Shown here: in pieces, positions 60,720 to 64,000 of the stretch
Position numbering within the stretch: position 1 is the first letter of the stretch
Layout: each line of letters starts with the position of its first letter
NCBI RefSeq assembly: GCF_028128765.1
Contig: NZ_LBJG01000016.1
Location: 34,904-98,903 of the forward strand
Reading direction: 5' to 3'
DNA: 64,000 nt
Source: Bradyrhizobium sp. CCBAU 51627
GTDB lineage: Bacteria; Pseudomonadota; Alphaproteobacteria; Rhizobiales; Xanthobacteraceae
Translations under genes and position numbers: made by a program
The notes under the pieces: model-generated
Seen by the model: the letters and a program-made list of their open reading frames with translations, nothing else
Databases searched by the model: none
What the model was told of the DNA's origin: nothing

Positions 60720-62216
60720 ATGTCGACGCTGGTTCATGCTGCGTCCGAAACGACCGGACCGGGCACGAGGAAATTTCTGACGGTGCTGATCGGCCTCGCG
60801 ATCATGCTGGCGATCATCATGACGCCGTCGCCGGCCGGTCTCTCGCCAGCGGGACAGCGCGTTATCGCCGTGATGGCCTTTGTCGTGCTGATGTGGATCA
60901 CCGAGGCGATTCCCTACGGGGTCAGCGCGGTCGCGCTCGTATTCCTGCTGATCCTGGCACTCGGCTTTTCTCCCCCGGCAGGCGGCACCGGTGCGATGCT
61001 CGGAACGGCAAAGGCCATTCCGCTCGCACTCAGCGGCTTTTCGAACAGCGGCTGGCTGTTCGTCGCGGCCGGTCTTGCCATGGCGGCGGCGATCACCAGC
61101 ACCGGGCTGGAGAAAAGGGTGGCCTATCTGATCCTCAAGCTGGTCGGCGCAAACACCCATGCGATCATGTTCGGGATCATCCTGACCGCTTTTGCGCTCA
61201 CCTTCTTCATTCCCTCGGTGATCGCACGCGCGGCGACGCTCGTTCCGATCGTGATCGGGTTGACCGAGGCATTTGGTCTTCCTCGCAACAGCCAGATCGG
61301 CAAGGCCATGCTCCTTCTCGCCGGCATCCTGCCCTCGGTGACCGGCGTCGGCGTGCTCACCGGGGCCGCGCCCAATCCGGTGATGGTGAGCTTTCTGACC
61401 GGGGCCGGTCAGCCTCAGGTCGGCTATCTCGACTGGCTGATCGACCTCTTTCCCTACACGGTCGTGTTTTCAATCGGCCTGTACTTCCTGACGACAAGGC
61501 TCTTCAAGTTTGAATTTGCCGAATTGCCCGGAGGCACTGACTACATCGCCGCGCGGATCGCCGAGATAGGGCCGATGTCGACCGCGGAGAAGCGGGCCTC
61601 GCTCATCATGGCGCTGACGATCTTGCTCTGGGCGACCGACAAGATCCACCATGTCGAGGCATCCGCCATTTCGGTGCTTTGCGTGCTGCTGCTCGTTCTG
61701 CCGGGTGTCGGCGTCATCACCTGCAACGACCTCTACAAGCGAATTGACTGGAACTCGATCCTGCTGTTCGGCGCGGGAATTTCGATGGCTGAGATGCTGA
61801 CCAGGACCGGCGGGGCGGCGTGGCTGTCGAAGGTGGCGTTCGTCGAATCCGGGATGGGAGGCCTGTCGATCACGGCGCTGGCGATCATGATCTTCGTCGT
61901 CGTGTTCTTCGTCCGCTTCTGCTTCACCAGCATCACCTCGTGCCTGACCGCGATCACGCCGGCGATCATCGGCTTTCTGGTCTCGCTGCACAATCCGGAC
62001 CTGCCGATCGTCGGGATCGTGCTCGGGGTGGCTCTCATCGCCCAATGTCTTTCGATCATCCCGGTGACGTCAGCCCCGGCGATGATCGCCTACGGCGCCG
62101 GCGGCTTCACGACGCGGGACATGATGCGGCTCGGCCTGCCGCTCGCGGTGATCATGTACGGCCTCATCATGGTGTTCATGTTCACCTACTGGCCGCTTGT
62201 CGGCCTGTGGAAGTGA
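60720..62216 (+). CDS. DASS/SLC13 family anion transporter
   Basis: A 498-residue inner-membrane carrier with eleven or more hydrophobic segments. Family signs include MWITEAIPYGVSAVALVFLLIL, the hairpin-like GFSNSGWLFVAAGLAMAAAI and GVGVLTGAAPNPVMVS, and the second repeat's SITSCLTAITPAIIGF and PVTSAPAMIAYGAGGF. DASS carriers move di- and tricarboxylates or sulfate with sodium or protons. GGAGG is seven bases before the ATG. Its place after the acyl-CoA ligase suggests uptake of that enzyme's substrate. Confidence 0.92.
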   Translation: MSTLVHAASETTGPGTRKFLTVLIGLAIMLAIIMTPSPAGLSPAGQRVIAVMAFVVLMWITEAIPYGVSAVALVFLLILALGFSPPAGGTGAMLGTAKAIPLALSGFSNSGWLFVAAGLAMAAAITSTGLEKRVAYLILKLVGANTHAIMFGIILTAFALTFFIPSVIARAATLVPIVIGLTEAFGLPRNSQIGKAMLLLAGILPSVTGVGVLTGAAPNPVMVSFLTGAGQPQVGYLDWLIDLFPYTVVFSIGLYFLTTRLFKFEFAELPGGTDYIAARIAEIGPMSTAEKRASLIMALTILLWATDKIHHVEASAISVLCVLLLVLPGVGVITCNDLYKRIDWNSILLFGAGISMAEMLTRTGGAAWLSKVAFVESGMGGLSITALAIMIFVVVFFVRFCFTSITSCLTAITPAIIGFLVSLHNPDLPIVGIVLGVALIAQCLSIIPVTSAPAMIAYGAGGFTTRDMMRLGLPLAVIMYGLIMVFMFTYWPLVGLWK

Positions 62217-62297
62217 TCGGGGATATGGGGGCATGTCGGCCGGCACGCGCCAGCGCGCCCTTCGGCGGTGAGGGAAGAATCCGTTCGGTGCAACGAA

Positions 62298-62322
62298 AGA
62301 GGCCGCCTTCCGGGCGGCCTCT
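62298..62322. terminator. Bidirectional hairpin terminator
   Basis: AGAGGCCGCC and GGCGGCCTCT form a perfect 10-base stem around TTCCG. It lies about 80 bases after the transporter stop and 10 bases beyond the stop of the convergent small gene. On the minus strand it is followed by TTTCGTTG; on the plus strand by TGTTCG. It probably ends both transcripts. Confidence 0.75.
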
Positions 62323-62331
62323 GTTCGACCT

Positions 62332-62649
62332 TCACCAGCGATCGGGGCCGACGCCGATGGTGACACCGGGGCCGCCATATCCTCGATCGTAGTAGTCGCG
62401 ATCATAATAGGCGCGGGCCGGCGCCCGGTAATAGCCGTAGCTGTCGCGCCACCTGGCGTGGCGATGACGACAATTTCCGACGCCCGCCATCAATTGACCG
62501 CCATTCATCGCGGGGCCTTCCACGCCAACTGCGCTGCTGCTCGAGCCCGTGCAGGGGCCGGGACCCCACCCTTGCGCAAAGCTCGGAGACGCCAGCCCAG
62601 CTACGACAAGCGACGCCGCAATCATGCCAATGCTTGGAACAAATTTCAT
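62332..62649 (-). CDS. Small secreted protein, hypothetical (105 aa)
   Basis: A 105-residue exported protein with signal peptide (SIGMIAASLVVAGLASPSFA-QG) and two cysteines (GPCTGSSS and GVGNCRHR). The C-terminal third is rich in Tyr, Arg, Asp and Gly (RAYYDRDYYDRGYGGPG), typical of small rhizobial surface or periplasmic proteins. GGAGG lies five bases before the ATG. Function unknown. The 175 bases between this gene and the tRNA fragment hold nothing recognised. Confidence 0.75.
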   Translation of the reverse strand: MKFVPSIGMIAASLVVAGLASPSFAQGWGPGPCTGSSSSAVGVEGPAMNGGQLMAGVGNCRHRHARWRDSYGYYRAPARAYYDRDYYDRGYGGPGVTIGVGPDRW

Positions 62650-62824
62650 TTCGGTCCTCCAGTTTCAACACGGGTCAACAACGCGCAGCTGTCGACGTTC
62701 CCACCGGATGGGTGAGCCGAAGCGAGGGTCGGGAGGGAACGTTTTATCGCCGGGACGGAACTCGGGCGGCTATTGATAAGTCTCAGTCGCAGATCCGAAA
62801 AAATAGAACTTGGTGGTGTCTGCG

Positions 62825-62876
62825 TGGTGGGCCCGGCAGGACTCGAACCTGCAACCAGACCGTTATGAGCGGTCTG
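62825..62876 (-). tRNA. 3' fragment of a CAT-anticodon tRNA (tRNA-Met or tRNA-Ile2 type); likely att site
   Basis: Read on the minus strand: anticodon stem GACCG/CGGTC with loop CTCATAA (anticodon CAT), variable GGTT, T arm GCAGG-TTCGAGT-CCTGC, 3' acceptor strand CGGGCCC, then ACCA with encoded CCA. The D arm and 5' acceptor strand (expected GGGCCCG) are missing; the sequence turns AT-rich immediately beyond the anticodon stem. This is not a functional tRNA. It is the remnant expected at one end of an element integrated into a tRNA gene. Confidence 0.85.
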
Positions 62877-63007
62877 AGACATAAGTCAAAAAATAGTAAT
62901 TAAATCAATGGCTTGCAGATTTGCATTTTGCGGCAAAAATGCGAATCGCGCCCGTTTGTTTGCATTCGTTCCTTTTCATTCTGGATTGTGTCGCATCCGC
63001 AATCACT
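62877..63007. other. AT-rich island border with hairpin
   Basis: Base composition shifts sharply to AT here (AAAAAATAGTAATTAAAT at about 62888). The inverted repeat GCATTTT/AAAATGC (62923-62942) and repeated TTGCATT words are present. It may contain recombinase arm sites or the terminator of the HNH gene. No gene is seen. Confidence 0.5.
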
Positions 63008-63853
63008 TTAAACGCCCCGGAAGCCCCCATCACAAAACCAATCGTTCTCGCTCAGCGTGCGGTAAGTGACGGCCTGCCAGCTGTTGCTCCGGACCGCTTC
63101 GCGCGTTTCGGCTTGCCTTGTTAGTTCCTCACGGACACCATCCGACCCGCGGCTGTCGTAAATGACGCCGAGGAGATGCGCTTGATCGCTGATCTCGCGT
63201 GCAGCCTGGGCTCCATATAGCTGGGCCAATCCCAGCGTTCGAAATTGCCGCCGAACTCGTTCGTTAAGATCATTGGACCAGGAGGCGTTTGCTTGTGTCC
63301 GGAAGACGATCGCTGCTACGGGGCCTTGAACGACTTTTGCCGCGAGCCACTGCTGATCCTCGACGTCATCGAAGTAAGGATGAAGAAAAACTTCCTCTGG
63401 CGCAGATGGAGCGAATGACAGCTTGGTCTTGTTGCAATCGGCGCAGGCACCGACGAGGTTATCAGGGGTAACCGCCAACGTGGGGAAGAGCCGCTTAGGT
63501 AAAACGTGGTCAAGCGTCGACACCGGTCGATGATCGCAGAACGGGCAGATCCCATGCTTCGGCAGAAGCTTGATCGCGTCGTAGATATGACGGCCCGGTC
63601 CCTTTTTACCTGCCATACGCTGATCGTAGACCTTGACCATCTCGTCTGTTGTTACCAAACCGGAGACCCCATCAGTTTGAGCGATGAGATGAAGCGCGGC
63701 GCTACTAGCGCGTCTGGCGTAGAGATCAGATTCAGTTTTAACTTGATCCGCGATCGCCATTAGACGACGCTTTAAGGGTCGGTTGTGGACCCGACTGATG
63801 CATGCGGCGAACGAATCGTCAGCAGCGAAAGTTGGTCGATCGACGCACCACAT
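63008..63853 (-). CDS. HNH endonuclease, PtuB-like
   Basis: A 281-residue nuclease. A central beta-beta-alpha metal site is marked by CPFCDHRPVSTLDHVLPK (Cys103, Cys106, His116) and NLVGACADCNKTK (Asn132, Cys137, Cys140). The four cysteines bind structural zinc and the His/Asn form the catalytic HNH core. The pattern resembles the HNH partners of AAA-ATPase defence pairs such as PtuB of Septu (from memory, not searched). The ATG overlaps the stop of the upstream gene (TGATG), showing coupling. Base composition is clearly lower in GC than the chromosome to the left, supporting transfer. Confidence 0.82.
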   Translation of the reverse strand: MWCVDRPTFAADDSFAACISRVHNRPLKRRLMAIADQVKTESDLYARRASSAALHLIAQTDGVSGLVTTDEMVKVYDQRMAGKKGPGRHIYDAIKLLPKHGICPFCDHRPVSTLDHVLPKRLFPTLAVTPDNLVGACADCNKTKLSFAPSAPEEVFLHPYFDDVEDQQWLAAKVVQGPVAAIVFRTQANASWSNDLNERVRRQFRTLGLAQLYGAQAAREISDQAHLLGVIYDSRGSDGVREELTRQAETREAVRSNSWQAVTYRTLSENDWFCDGGFRGV

Positions 63854-64000
63854 CAGGCGAGATCCTCGTCGTCCGCGGCGTCGCGAGCTGCAATACGCGC
63901 ACTGATCAGTCGTCCGTGAAGAACTCCCAAGCCGTTGATTTGGAATCCAGAAGCGGTGTTTTGCCGTGACTGGATTTGCCGGAAAGCGGGCCTTTGGAGC
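63853..64000 (-). CDS. C-terminal end of a gene coupled to the HNH nuclease (partial)
   Basis: The frame open from the right window edge to the TGA at 63853-63855 encodes 48 or so residues ending LISARIAARDAADDEDLA. Its stop shares one base with the HNH start codon. The acidic end and coupling are consistent with an ATPase partner of the nuclease, but nothing in the visible part proves this; function unknown. The other minus-strand frames here either stop early or extend the HNH frame. Confidence 0.5.
   Translation of the reverse strand, partial: LQRPAFRQIQSRQNTASGFQINGLGVLHGRLISARIAARDAADDEDLA

Noticed and set aside
59601..61160. 519-codon minus-strand open frame
   Set aside because: Antisense to the acyl-CoA ligase and transporter genes.
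62646..62882. 78-codon minus-strand frame containing NGLVAGSSPAGPTT
   Set aside because: This is the translation of the tRNA 3' fragment, a frequent false gene call.
62825..62910. A complete tRNA gene
   Set aside because: No D arm or 5' acceptor strand complementary to CGGGCCC is found upstream on the minus strand; only the 3' part is present.
1..64000. CRISPR array, rRNA operon, prophage structural genes or insertion sequences
   Set aside because: No regularly spaced short repeats, rRNA-like sequence, capsid or tail genes, or transposases were found in the window.

Overview
The window is high-GC, gene-dense DNA from an alphaproteobacterium, most probably Bradyrhizobium or a close relative. 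This rests on the gene repertoire (paired branched-chain amino acid type ABC transporters, several class III cyclases, DUF6894 and other small rhizobial proteins), on intergenic palindromic elements of the kind scattered through Bradyrhizobium genomes, and on FixK/FNR-type boxes. No rRNA, intact tRNA, CRISPR array or insertion sequence was seen. The species assignment is inference; no database was searched. Layout: (1) 0-8 kb: amine/amino acid catabolism. It holds the end of a D-amino acid dehydrogenase, an XRE-cupin regulator divergent from a polar amino acid type ABC importer, a PuuB-like FAD oxidoreductase, a gamma-glutamyltransferase and an enoyl-CoA hydratase. (2) 8-13 kb: two tiny conserved genes, a periplasmic sugar-dehydrogenase-like propeller with a C-terminal haem c site, an overlapping SMP-30-like propeller and an HDAC-family deacetylase. 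(3) 13-21.7 kb, minus strand: a natural-product locus with an A-T-C-A-T-C non-ribosomal peptide synthetase, a lysine-rich small protein, a Sfp-type phosphopantetheinyl transferase and a luciferase-like monooxygenase; opposite it lies a large SAM-cyclase-ATPase-TPR signalling protein. (4) 25-31 kb: a methyltransferase and a surface-glycan cluster (two glycosyltransferase-like proteins, a Tat-exported GH10 enzyme, a flippase). (5) 31-36.4 kb: a complete Liv-type ABC operon. (6) 36.6-41 kb: an L,D-transpeptidase, a methyltransferase, a VOC protein, and a TetR repressor sitting on a near-perfect palindrome. (7) 41-43.8 kb, minus strand: a bufferin-type RiPP operon (DUF2282 precursor, DUF692/MNIO enzyme, DUF2063 partner, DoxX protein) with a possible ECF-sigma promoter. 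(8) 44-49 kb: three more class III cyclase proteins and a HutD-like protein. (9) 49-52 kb: a TPR-glycosyltransferase protein made of a 501-codon internal tandem duplication. (10) 52-56.5 kb: a low-oxygen stress group (rhodanese, dihaem cytochrome c, two CBS-BON proteins, three small membrane proteins, Hsp20) with two FixK/FNR-like boxes. (11) 56.7-62.2 kb: IclR regulator divergent from an enoyl-CoA hydratase, ADP-forming acyl-CoA ligase and DASS transporter operon. (12) 62.8 kb to the end: a 3' fragment of a CAT-anticodon tRNA followed by AT-richer DNA with an HNH nuclease gene translationally coupled to an upstream gene. This looks like the edge of an integrated island, possibly carrying a defence module. 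The systems most worth following are the bufferin operon, the orphan synthetase with an unusual second A domain and no thioesterase, the tRNA-bounded island, and the FixK-marked stress cluster.
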